DNA of 64,000 bases from Neobacillus endophyticus (GTDB lineage Bacteria > Bacillota > Bacilli > Bacillales > Cytobacillaceae). A program made the position numbers and the translations under genes. Below the pieces are notes generated by a model. That model worked only from the letters and a program-made list of their open reading frames with translations. It had not been told where the DNA came from and ran no database searches. Below, piece after piece: positions 1-6,462 of this stretch. The stretch is from the NCBI RefSeq assembly GCF_013248975.1, contig NZ_JABRWH010000001.1, forward strand, positions 3,554,001 to 3,618,000, read 5' to 3'. How positions within the stretch are numbered: position 1 is the first letter of the stretch; the number at the start of each line of letters is the position of its first letter.

Positions 1-256
1 CTTTAATCAGGATGTCTATATTCCGGAGAGCTTCGAAAGTTCATGCTTAGGAGCAGCTATTTTAGGTTTATACAGTTTGGGTGAAGTGGATTCATTAAAT
101 GTGGTATCTGAAATGGTCGGTGCAACCTATCATCATACCCCAAACAGCGAAAATGTAGCGATTTACGAGGATTTAACGCCGATCTATATACGTGTTTCAA
201 GACTATTGCAGCAAGAATATGAAAGTATGGCGGCTTTCCAGAAAAAGTGGGTTTAA
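1..256 (+). CDS. gntK: Gluconokinase (FGGY family), C-terminal end only
   Basis: The open frame runs from the window edge to a TAA at 254-256 and gives 84 residues. Its segments IPESFESSCLGAAILGLYSLGE and the closing part with YEDLTPIYIRVSRLL resemble the C-terminal region of Bacillus gluconate kinases, which phosphorylate gluconate to 6-phosphogluconate in the cytoplasm. The SSCLGAAILGLYSLG stretch fits the C-terminal helices of the FGGY actin-like fold. The start and the nucleotide-binding part lie outside the window. A strong hairpin follows directly. Other FGGY sugar kinases are possible, but the wording of the tail favours gluconokinase. Confidence 0.75.
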   Translation, partial: FNQDVYIPESFESSCLGAAILGLYSLGEVDSLNVVSEMVGATYHHTPNSENVAIYEDLTPIYIRVSRLLQQEYESMAAFQKKWV

Positions 257-267
257 AATTGGTGAAA

Positions 268-306
268 AAAAGCGGACAATGCATTGGCGTTGTCCGCTTT
301 CTTTAT
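268..306. terminator. Bidirectional intrinsic terminator between gntK end and the sensor kinase
   Basis: AGCGGACAA at 271-279 pairs with TTGTCCGCT at 290-298. There is an A run before and a T-rich tail after, so it can serve both the plus-strand kinase gene and the minus-strand histidine kinase that ends at 307. Confidence 0.85.
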
Positions 307-1803
307 TTATCCTAGTGGCAGGTAAACACGGAAAGTTGCCCCTTTTCCAAGTTGGCTATCCACTTCAATTTTTCCTTTATGGGCTTCCACAATGGACTTA
401 GTAATGGCCAAGCCAAGTCCCGCACCTCCATAAAGCCTTGTACGTGATGCATCTGCACGATAAAATCGATCGAAAATGTGGGGAAGACTTTCCTTACCAA
501 TTCCGGGCCCATTATCTTGTATAGATAATACGGCTTTTTGCTCCATTTTAGAAAGCGAGATTTTAATTTCTCCAGTATTTGAATCCGTATGCTGAACGGC
601 ATTATTAAACAAATTTAAGATAACTTGTTTGATCTTGTTTGTTTCATATAAACCAACCATAGGTTCCAAAAGTTCAAATTGGATAGTCCGATTCCCCGCT
701 AAGACACTTAATTGCGGTTCCATTTCCTTTAATAATGAGGAAAGATTGGTTTCAGAAAGCTGTAACGCCGGTGCTTGATCCAGCTTAGTCAGAAACAATA
801 AGTCTTCCACTAATTTAATAATTCGTTTTGTCTCACCATGCATGCTATTTAAAGCTTTGTACAATTGCTCAGGACGATTGGCAGCCCCTCTTAATAACAC
901 TTCAACGAATCCATTAATAGAGGTAAGCGGCGTTCTTAGTTCATGAGAGGCATCAGCAATGAAGCGTCTCATTTGCTCTTTTGTTTCTCTTTCATCCTCA
1001 AAGGATTTCTCCAATCGCTCTAGCATCGCATTAAACGAGCGGGATAAGTGGTCGATTTCTTCTTGGCCTTGTCCTTCCGGCAGCCGATCCGCTAAATTAC
1101 CGGCATTTGTCTTTTTAACCGCACTGACAATTTTGGATAATGGTACGAGTGTCTTTTTTAATACTCGCAAATAGATCATGAGTCCAGCTGCCAATGCAAC
1201 CACTGAAAGAATGATAAACGTTAATAATTGCCTTAGAAGAATATTCTGGAGTGAAGCTGTATTTGTTCCTAATTGAAGGAAGCTGGGAGACTGTTTCAGA
1301 ATTTCATCAGGCTTTCCTCCTCCGGTAGGCTTAAAAACAATTAATTGCTCTACTCCTTTTGAATTTTTCACGATTTGATACGGAACTTTTTGATGCTTAG
1401 AAAAATCTTCAGAAATGCTTTTATATTCATTTTTCGAGAGTTTAGGGGCCTTCATGCTGGTGCTGCCCAATAGATCTGTGTAGTTTCCGTCCTTGTCAAC
1501 AAGTGCAAGGGACATATCTTGTAAAAAGAAGAAATGATTTTCAGTCGGTTGATTATCGTCTGTATGGATATCCGGTTTGCGGTTGAAATAGCCAGAATCC
1601 GTATTTAACGCGATATCTCTCGGTAAAGACATCAGCTTAGCATTCAGTGTTTCTGCTTCATTTTGGTAAAGGAAACCCTTCATTACCCAATATTGGACTA
1701 ACCCAATTACAAGAAGGATAAAGGCCAAAATGAATAATGTTCTTGTTAAAAGCTGATATCGAAGAGAGCGGGGAAATAATAATTTTTTAAACGGTTTTAT
1801 CAT
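307..1803 (-). CDS. Membrane sensor histidine kinase (HAMP-HisKA-HATPase_c)
   Basis: This is the sensor partner of the response regulator just upstream; its start overlaps the regulator stop by 4 bases, so the two are translationally coupled. At 498 residues it has a full classical layout. There is a first membrane helix at about 20-42, an extracytoplasmic domain of about 145 residues, a second helix at about 193-213, a HAMP linker, and the HisKA motif ASHELRTPL with the phosphorylated His at about 287. The HATPase follows with an N box near 405 (NLFNNAVQH), DNGPGIG and GAGLGL. The family resembles Bacillus YkoH-type kinases. The signal sensed cannot be read from the sequence. The divergent GtaB-like gene and the phased boxes suggest a cell-envelope theme, but that is inference. 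Confidence 0.93.
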   Translation of the reverse strand: MIKPFKKLLFPRSLRYQLLTRTLFILAFILLVIGLVQYWVMKGFLYQNEAETLNAKLMSLPRDIALNTDSGYFNRKPDIHTDDNQPTENHFFFLQDMSLALVDKDGNYTDLLGSTSMKAPKLSKNEYKSISEDFSKHQKVPYQIVKNSKGVEQLIVFKPTGGGKPDEILKQSPSFLQLGTNTASLQNILLRQLLTFIILSVVALAAGLMIYLRVLKKTLVPLSKIVSAVKKTNAGNLADRLPEGQGQEEIDHLSRSFNAMLERLEKSFEDERETKEQMRRFIADASHELRTPLTSINGFVEVLLRGAANRPEQLYKALNSMHGETKRIIKLVEDLLFLTKLDQAPALQLSETNLSSLLKEMEPQLSVLAGNRTIQFELLEPMVGLYETNKIKQVILNLFNNAVQHTDSNTGEIKISLSKMEQKAVLSIQDNGPGIGKESLPHIFDRFYRADASRTRLYGGAGLGLAITKSIVEAHKGKIEVDSQLGKGATFRVYLPLG

Positions 1804-2486
1804 GGGAAATCGACCCGGTAACCAGACCCACGAATGGTACGAATCACTTGGTGTTCCTTATCCTGCAGTTTATCGCGCAATGAGCGAATATACACTTCCA
1901 CGATATTTTCTTCCCCTTGGAAATCGTACCCCCATACTCGATCTAAAATCATTCCTTTGCTTAATACGATTCCGTTGTTCATCACTAAAAACTTAAGTAG
2001 TTCATACTCTGTTGGCGATAGTTCCAACACTCTGCCGTTATAGACAAATTCTCTTCTGCGGTCATCCAGTTTAAAAGGGCCGTACGTAACCTCGTTAAAC
2101 AGATTGGGGAATTGGTTTCTCAAGCGAGCATGGATTCTTGCAAGCAATTCCTCAAAACTAAACGGCTTTACCACATAATCATCAGCACCGATCGTTAATC
2201 CTTTAACACGGTCTTCTACTTCATCTTTTGCTGTCAGCATAATAATGGAGGTTTGTGCACCGCTTTTTTTTATCATCCGGCATACCTCAAATCCATCCAT
2301 TCCGGGCATCATCACATCTAATATAGCAATGTGGGGCTGAAACTCCTGGGCCAAATTAATGCCTGTCATCCCATCTAATGCTGTTTTTACTTCAAATCCT
2401 TCATTGGATAACCCAAATTCTAAAAATTGCAATATATGCGGTTCATCATCAACTAATAAAATTTTAATTCCTTCGATTGAATTCAT
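1800..2486 (-). CDS. OmpR/PhoB-family response regulator
   Basis: A 228-residue DNA-binding response regulator. The receiver domain carries the acidic pair LVDDEP near the N-terminus, the phosphoryl-acceptor Asp at about 57 (AILDVMMPGMDG) and the conserved Lys in TAKDE. A winged-helix domain follows with WGYDFQGEENIVEVYIRSLRDKL and a closing IRGSGYR. I chose the ATG at 2486 because GGAGG lies 8 bases upstream; the upstream in-frame ATG at 2501 would place that ribosome site inside the gene. Four direct TTCAG boxes spaced exactly 11 bp lie in front of a TATAAT, which suggests autoregulation (inference). Confidence 0.93.
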   Translation of the reverse strand: MNSIEGIKILLVDDEPHILQFLEFGLSNEGFEVKTALDGMTGINLAQEFQPHIAILDVMMPGMDGFEVCRMIKKSGAQTSIIMLTAKDEVEDRVKGLTIGADDYVVKPFSFEELLARIHARLRNQFPNLFNEVTYGPFKLDDRRREFVYNGRVLELSPTEYELLKFLVMNNGIVLSKGMILDRVWGYDFQGEENIVEVYIRSLRDKLQDKEHQVIRTIRGSGYRVDFP

Positions 2487-2522
2487 GTTCCAAACCTCCA
2501 TTGTCTTGTAGAAATAGTATCT

Positions 2523-2569
2523 ATTATAAAGCTGAAAATTAGCTGAATGGAATCTGAATAAGCACTGAA
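2523..2569 (-). promoter_or_regulatory. Four 11-bp-phased TTCAG boxes and -10 box ahead of the response regulator
   Basis: On the minus strand TTCAG occurs with its 3' ends at 2565, 2554, 2543 and 2532, always exactly 11 bp apart. A perfect TATAAT at 2528-2523 begins 3 bases after the last box. No -35 hexamer is visible at normal spacing. Direct repeats of about 6 bp with 5-bp gaps are the usual binding pattern of OmpR/PhoP-type regulators, so the most likely binder is the adjacent regulator. Confidence 0.65.
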
Positions 2570-2619
2570 ATGTTGATTATCTCCCATTTCAATTTATGTG
2601 TTTTCAACTAGTTTCGATT

Positions 2620-2690
2620 TTCAGGAAACATTCAGCTTGCATTCAAGGCTAATTCAGGTTTGAGGTGCACAATACAGACAGTACTAATTC
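2620..2690 (+). promoter_or_regulatory. Second set of four phased TTCA(G/A) boxes ahead of the GtaB-like gene
   Basis: TTCAG, TTCAG, TTCAA and TTCAG begin at 2620, 2631, 2642 and 2653, each 11 bp apart, in mirror orientation to the set on the other side. A possible -10 (ACTAAT at 2683-2688) lies 24 bases after the last box, and TATATA at 2691 is an alternative. No good -35 is seen. This marks the divergent gene as a probable target of the two-component system. Confidence 0.6.
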
Positions 2691-2798
2691 TATATAAGAG
2701 CAAAGAAAAAAGGAATACTTAATCCTCAGCAGTAAGCTCTTCCCGAACTGTTCCAAACCGCTTTTCCATAAATTCATTTGAAAAGGAGAATGATTCTA

Positions 2799-3548
2799 TT
2801 GGAAATTAAGAAGGCCATTATACCTGTAGACGTAACCATCACCCCTATTCCTCAATCTACTATTCTAAAGACCGATGAAATGAGGTCTGTTATGGATCAG
2901 CATACCATTCAACCTATCATTGAAGAGGCAATCAGATCCGGAATAGAAAGTATTTTGATCGTAATAGGAGGAGAAGGAATTTCAACCGAAACAGAAGGAG
3001 AACCATTAAACAAGGAACATATCCAGCTTCAAAAGGAAATTCAATCGCTAAACAACAACACAAAGATTCACTATGTTCATCATAATAAATCGGCGGGATT
3101 AAGCAATGCCATCCTAAGTGCTGAGACGTTTATAGAAGATGAGCCATTTGCGGTTTTAGAAAGTGTTGATATTTTCATTTCAGAAACACCTGCTTTAGAG
3201 CAATTAATACAAGTTTTTCATGATTTTGAAACGCAGCTTATTGGTGTCAAACAAGTAGGTGAAATGGAAGTAAATAAATATGGCATTATTGACTCATCAG
3301 GTAAATCTGATGATATCTATTTAGTAACGGATTTAATAGATAGGCCTGCGATCCACCACGCCCCCTCAAATATCGCTGTCATGGGAAGATATATTCTCAA
3401 GCCATCTATTTTTCCTGTGTTAAGAAGATTGGAAAAAGAGGACCAGAATGATGACCAATGGACAGAGGCATTATATAAAATTAGTAGACAAGAAGAACTA
3501 CTGGCACTTGAGCTTGAGGGGAATCACTTGGGCATAGAAGCAATTTAA
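2799..3548 (+). CDS. GtaB/GalU-like protein lacking the catalytic motifs (probable pseudoenzyme)
   Basis: About 249 residues align by eye with UTP-glucose-1-phosphate uridylyltransferase. Shared landmarks include KKAIIP at the N-terminus, HTIQPIIEEAIRSGIESILIV, DEPFAVL, KYGIIDSSG and APSNIAVMGRYI. However, the nucleotide-binding GLGTRFLPATK loop is replaced by a run without glycines (VDVTITPIPQSTILK). The LGDD metal site reads ESVD, EKP reads DRP, and the protein stops about where GtaB has YDVG. It therefore probably cannot make UDP-glucose and may act as a regulatory or binding paralogue (inference). I prefer TTG at 2799, 10 bases after AAGGAG; ATG at 2790 lies only one base from that site. 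It diverges from a two-component system and has its own terminator. Confidence 0.75.
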   Translation: MEIKKAIIPVDVTITPIPQSTILKTDEMRSVMDQHTIQPIIEEAIRSGIESILIVIGGEGISTETEGEPLNKEHIQLQKEIQSLNNNTKIHYVHHNKSAGLSNAILSAETFIEDEPFAVLESVDIFISETPALEQLIQVFHDFETQLIGVKQVGEMEVNKYGIIDSSGKSDDIYLVTDLIDRPAIHHAPSNIAVMGRYILKPSIFPVLRRLEKEDQNDDQWTEALYKISRQEELLALELEGNHLGIEAI

Positions 3549-3566
3549 TCATAAAATGTTGAAATT

Positions 3567-3592
3567 AAGCCGGGCGAAAGCTCGGTTATTTG
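3567..3592 (+). terminator. Hairpin with GAAA loop after the GtaB-like gene
   Basis: AGCCGGGC at 3568-3575 pairs, with two G-T pairs, with GCTCGGTT at 3580-3587 around a GAAA tetraloop. Only a short T-rich tail follows, so termination may be helped by the repeat element behind it. Confidence 0.5.
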
Positions 3593-3686
3593 TTCGCCGA
3601 TATGAAAGTGTAACTTTCTTATTAGGCATAAGGGCAACTACGACTTAGTCTTCGCCCTGCCTGAGTCACTAGTCGGCGAGTTTTCT
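3593..3686. repeat. Dispersed repeat family, copy A (short form)
   Basis: It shares with the copies near 37.5, 39.5 and 60.9 kb a 5' hairpin (GAAAG...CTTTC), then GGCATAAG, CAACTACG, GTCTTCGC and a closing AGTCGGCGAGTTTTCT. CGCCGA near the start is complementary to TCGGCG near the end, so the unit has terminal inverted repeats. It lacks the central segment found in the copies at 37.5 and 60.9 kb. Confidence 0.7.
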
Positions 3687-3961
3687 ATATTTTCAAATCA
3701 CACTATTTAACTAAATAAAAGGATAATACTGGTGAACATTCATAATATTGACATATTACTTCAAGTTTTTTTATTGAAATTTCGACAATTATAGCGCAAG
3801 TTTTTCATTATATCATTTTAAGTTGGACTTTATATTAAGAATAGATGTGAAATTTGTAAAATGAGGGGTGAAATCGTCGTTTTTTTGAAATTTTCTAAAA
3901 ATAAAATGTCTGTTACAATGATTAATACAATCAAAAGTTGCCTTTTACAGGAGGACTTCAA

Positions 3962-4063
3962 ATGGTATTCAAGGTAAGAATCTGGCGAAAATTAACAAGA
4001 AATCAAAAAATAAGATTGTTAATGCAAAAAAGCTCTCTTATAAACCCCAGAAAAGTTATTTAA
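3962..4063 (+). CDS. Possible 33-residue small ORF
   Basis: An ATG at 3962 sits 7 bases after a perfect AGGAGG (3949-3954) and opens a 33-codon frame rich in Lys and Arg. I recognise no family. A second frame over the same stretch reads on to 4082 and gives a plausible basic peptide ending MAPEFG, but it has no usual start codon. A single-base shift or an unusual start is therefore possible. TACAAT at 3914 could be a -10. The gene is supported only by the ribosome site and the opening frame. Confidence 0.35.
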   Translation: MVFKVRIWRKLTRNQKIRLLMQKSSLINPRKVI

Positions 4064-4125
4064 TGGCTCCTGAGTTTGGATGAAAGTCTGTTTGGCCTTT
4101 TTGTGACAATTGGAAAGAAGAGTTT

Positions 4126-4138
4126 GGTGCCTGACACC
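4126..4138. repeat. Quasi-palindromic motif GGTGCCTGACACC
   Basis: The same 13-mer core recurs inside the terminator hairpins at 53317-53329 and 55455-55467. Here it stands alone, with no obvious hairpin partner, 77 bases before the next gene. Confidence 0.5.
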
Positions 4139-4214
4139 TTGTATGGCAAGTATTGAAACAACGTCCCCAAACATACACTCTCCTTAGAATGTATTTATTT
4201 AAGGAGATGAAGAA

Positions 4215-4613
4215 ATGATTTATGAGATGCAAAAAGCGAATATGCTTGCTGAGAATATTAATAGCTTTATTAGATATGTTAATAAAAATTATGTAGACCA
4301 TAACAGCCTTTATACAAATAGAGATAAATTATATCAAATTAAACTTCTCATTGAAGAGTTTCGGTTTCAAATCATTGCAGATGAACTTTTGAGAATTAAT
4401 CAGTATTCATGGGATGAAAGGAACACTCATCTCTTAGTCGATCAATTTATAAATGGGCTCCAGACAATTGATGAATATGTAAAACACCATTACCATGACT
4501 TATTCCTGCTTTCAGCCAGATTGGAAACGTTAAAGAGTCTCAGTTTAGCATTTAGCAAAAAAGGATCGTTGGATCGACTTGCAACTAAAAAAAGAGGCTG
4601 CCCTGATCTGTAG
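4215..4613 (+). CDS. Hypothetical soluble helical protein, 132 aa
   Basis: I do not recognise the family. The gene has AAGGAG ending 8 bases before ATG 4215, good Bacillus codon use and a hairpin terminator behind it. The product is soluble, without signal peptide or membrane segment. It looks mostly alpha-helical and is rich in Asn, His, Tyr and Leu, with repeated helical stretches such as YQIKLLIEEFRFQIIADELLRI and NGLQTIDEYVKHHYHDLFLL. The last 20 residues are basic and overlap the start of the terminator. No catalytic motif was seen. It could be a small sporulation or stress protein, but nothing in the sequence says so. Confidence 0.7.
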   Translation: MIYEMQKANMLAENINSFIRYVNKNYVDHNSLYTNRDKLYQIKLLIEEFRFQIIADELLRINQYSWDERNTHLLVDQFINGLQTIDEYVKHHYHDLFLLSARLETLKSLSLAFSKKGSLDRLATKKRGCPDL

Positions 4614-4647
4614 TCGAATGATAGGTGGAGACGCTTCTTTTTTTATG
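4587..4647. terminator. Bidirectional terminator between the hypothetical gene and ferredoxin
   Basis: An A-rich arm with AAAAAAAGAGGC near 4588 pairs with GCTTCTTTTTTT near 4632-4643, with a G-T pair, around a long loop. It sits between convergent genes and has A and T runs for both directions. Confidence 0.5.
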
Positions 4648-4654
4648 TTTATTT

Positions 4655-4849
4655 TTATTCACAATTGCAGCTTATCGCCCCAACTGGACAAGTTTCAATG
4701 GCATCGACAGCCATATCCTCATATGTACGATCAATATCATCCGTTATTCTTGGTTTTGCATACCCGCCATCATCTTTTTCAAAGACTTCAGGATAATAAA
4801 GATAACAACGATGACAAGCAATGCATTTCTCTGATACAAATACCTTCAT
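4655..4849 (-). CDS. Ferredoxin, [4Fe-4S] type
   Basis: A 64-residue electron carrier. The N-terminal motif CIACHRCYLYYPEVF gives C-x2-C-x2-C, and the fourth ligand is in CPVGAI near residue 54, which fits one [4Fe-4S] cluster as in short Bacillus ferredoxins. Two extra Cys lie at the very end (CNC). The acidic middle is typical of the family. It is transcribed away from the cobalamin leader, about 210 bases from the first riboswitch. It could supply electrons to the oxygen-sensitive cobalamin steps or to sulfite reductase, but that link is only positional. The ribosome site is weak (GGATG). Confidence 0.85.
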   Translation of the reverse strand: MKVFVSEKCIACHRCYLYYPEVFEKDDGGYAKPRITDDIDRTYEDMAVDAIETCPVGAISCNCE

Positions 4850-5025
4850 TTTTCATCCACGCTCTATTCCATTCATATTAATGAAAAGAATTATAGTGTG
4901 AAAAGATCTTTTTTCCAAGTAAAATTACTTTTTCCCAGCTATATGCAGAATAGTTCTAAACGATCAATCTTCAATAAGCGCTAAAAAAAACTTGATATAT
5001 TTTTCTTGTTGGACTAGTATGGAAT

Positions 5026-5053
5026 TTGTCATAACATTAAAAATTAATAGTAT
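5026..5053 (+). promoter_or_regulatory. Candidate promoter for the cobalamin leader
   Basis: TTGTCA at 5026-5031 and TAGTAT at 5048-5053, with a 16-bp spacer, would start the transcript a few bases before the P1 stem of the first riboswitch. Confidence 0.5.
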
Positions 5054-5060
5054 TGTTAAA

Positions 5061-5237
5061 CGATCGTAAAGATGCCATTGGCTTAATAGGGAATCTGGTG
5101 AAAGACCAGAGCTGTCCCCGCAACTGTAAGTGTGGACGAAATAGGAAAACCACTGTATCTTTTATTTTTATATAGAGTATACGGGAAGGACCTAAAGTAG
5201 GAGGAAACACAAGTCAGGAGACCTGTCTTAACGATCA
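5061..5237 (+). ncRNA. Cobalamin riboswitch, first of a tandem pair
   Basis: The B12 box AAGTCAGGAGACCTG lies at 5211-5225. Upstream are GGGAATCTGGTGAAAGACCAG and the CCCCGCAACTGTAA core typical of cobalamin aptamers. A P1 stem closes with GATCGT at 5062-5067 and ACGATC at 5231-5236. In this family adenosyl- or methyl-cobalamin binding usually represses the downstream genes. It precedes its own terminator and a second cobalamin aptamer. Confidence 0.95.
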
Positions 5238-5325
5238 AAGTTTCGATTTCTTCGGGGATTGAGAAGATGAAACGTTTGCGAAAAAAATCAGTGATTCACT
5301 ACACTTTTCTTTACGCTGACGTTTT

Positions 5326-5357
5326 ATCCGTTCAACCTAAGTTGAACGGATTTTTTG
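5326..5357 (+). terminator. Terminator of the first cobalamin riboswitch
   Basis: ATCCGTTCAAC at 5326-5336 pairs perfectly with GTTGAACGGAT at 5341-5351 around a CTAA loop, followed by a T run. It lies about 90 bases after the aptamer, where the expression platform is expected. Confidence 0.9.
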
Positions 5358-5425
5358 ATTCTAAATTATTTTTATTCCTCATAGTTTAATTAGAGGGTAC
5401 AAGCTTTTATTGAAAATTGAATATC

Positions 5426-5596
5426 ATTAGGAAAGGTGCACATTTAAAGAAATATGTGCTTAAAAGGGAAGTACGGTTAAAATCCGTCACGGTACCCGCC
5501 ACTGTATAGGGGAGTTCATTGCAAAAGTCACTGAAGTATTCGGGAAGACGCAATGGAACGATGAACCTGAGTCAGGAGACCTGCCTTTAACCTAAT
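5426..5596 (+). ncRNA. Cobalamin riboswitch, second of the pair
   Basis: It has a second complete set of conserved parts: AAGGGAAGTACGGT, ACCCGCCACTGTA and a B12 box, GAGTCAGGAGACCTGCC, at 5569-5585. ATTAGG at 5426-5431 pairs with CCTAAT at 5591-5596 as P1. I found no clear promoter between the two aptamers, so both probably act on the same transcript. Confidence 0.93.
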
Positions 5597-5672
5597 AACT
5601 TCATAAACCTACGGGATTATAGGTAGAAGTGCCGAATCATACATATCGTTTTTTCATTGTGTGAATTTTCAC

Positions 5673-5708
5673 AGCACCTCTATTGTTTCTCATAGGGTGC
5701 TTTTTTTA
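5673..5708 (+). terminator. Terminator of the second cobalamin riboswitch
   Basis: AGCACC plus CTAT at 5673-5683 pairs with ATAG plus GGTGCT at 5692-5701, with one bulged base, and is followed by a seven-base T run. It lies about 75 bases after the aptamer. Confidence 0.85.
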
Positions 5709-5757
5709 TTTGAAGGTTCTGTTATAGCTGAATGTTGATTTCACTGTGTTTGAAAAA

Positions 5758-5828
5758 TAAACGGTAAATTTCCGTTTAAATTGGGAAATACCCCTATTTC
5801 CTTAAAAAATAAAGGAAGTTTTTCCTTT
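5758..5828 (+). repeat. Three short hairpins in a row in the cob leader
   Basis: TAAACGG/CCGTTTA (5758-5778), GGAAATA/TATTTCC (5784-5801) and AAAGGAA/TTCCTTT (5811-5828) form consecutive small stem-loops after the second terminator. Their role is unknown; mRNA stability or a protein site are possibilities. Together with the repeats at 5876-5943 they fill the rest of the leader before cbiW. Confidence 0.45.
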
Positions 5829-5873
5829 TATATTATCCAAATCTGTGGTTTTTGTCATATTTAGAGCAGTTAA

Positions 5874-5945
5874 TCGGAATCCCTCCGCTTATATCTGCTT
5901 CTTAAACTTCTACTCTAGACATTAGCCGGGAATTCTCCGCTTATG
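5874..5945 (+). repeat. Two copies of a TCCGCTTAT-containing direct repeat
   Basis: CGGAATCCCTCCGCTTAT near 5875-5892 recurs as CGGGAATTCTCCGCTTAT near 5927-5944, about 52 bp apart. No function is evident; it may be a fragment of a dispersed repeat. Confidence 0.45.
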
Positions 5946-6015
5946 AATTCTCGTACCTACACGAAAATCAACAATGAATAATAACAGAGCCTATTTGAAA
6001 AAAGGAGCGTGTCAT

Positions 6016-6399
6016 ATGACAACCTGGAATTTAAAAGGAACGAAACACCATGTGCTAATTTGTAACGGCAGCAGCTGCATGAGAAAGGGTGGAGAAGAAG
6101 CAACTCAAGCCATTCGTCATGAGATTGCTAATTTAGAGTTAGATTCACTCATACATACAACACGAACAAGGTGTAATGGAAGATGCAAGGATGCTCCGGT
6201 TGCCATCATTTATCCAGAAGGAACCTGGTATAAGAATGTAACTCCAGAAATAGGCAGTAAGATTGTCCGAGAGCATCTATCAGGCAAGGGACATTTGCAA
6301 GAACATATTATTTATCAATATGGCAGTGAAGGGTTCATACAGACAGAAAATACAGATTGTATTGCTGGTGTGTCAAAGTCTGAAAAAAATAGAGTATAG
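6016..6399 (+). CDS. cbiW: CbiW, thioredoxin-like [2Fe-2S] ferredoxin of cobalamin synthesis
   Basis: A 127-residue protein with a thioredoxin-like [2Fe-2S] ferredoxin fold. Four Cys occur in the spacing expected for cluster ligands: CNGSSC near the N-terminus, then RCNGRC followed by KDAPVAIIYPEGTWY. As first gene of the operon it occupies the place of cbiW in the Bacillus megaterium cobI operon, where it is thought to serve redox chemistry during ring contraction. I chose ATG 6016, 8 bases after AAAGGAG; the in-frame ATG at 5974 has no ribosome site. The roughly 40 residues after the domain look disordered. Control is by the tandem cobalamin riboswitches upstream. Confidence 0.88.
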   Translation: MTTWNLKGTKHHVLICNGSSCMRKGGEEATQAIRHEIANLELDSLIHTTRTRCNGRCKDAPVAIIYPEGTWYKNVTPEIGSKIVREHLSGKGHLQEHIIYQYGSEGFIQTENTDCIAGVSKSEKNRV

Positions 6400-6462
6400 A
6401 ATTGGATTTCAATGAATTTATAAGTTTGAGAGTCTTGTATTTTTGCAAGGAGGACTAAAAGG

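Noticed and set aside
4056..4301. Minus-strand 81-residue frame
   Set aside because: It lies opposite the start and ribosome site of the plus-strand 132-residue gene and has no ribosome site of its own.
5974..6015. Longer N-terminus for CbiW from ATG 5974
   Set aside because: No ribosome site there, and the AAAGGAG before ATG 6016 would lie inside the gene.
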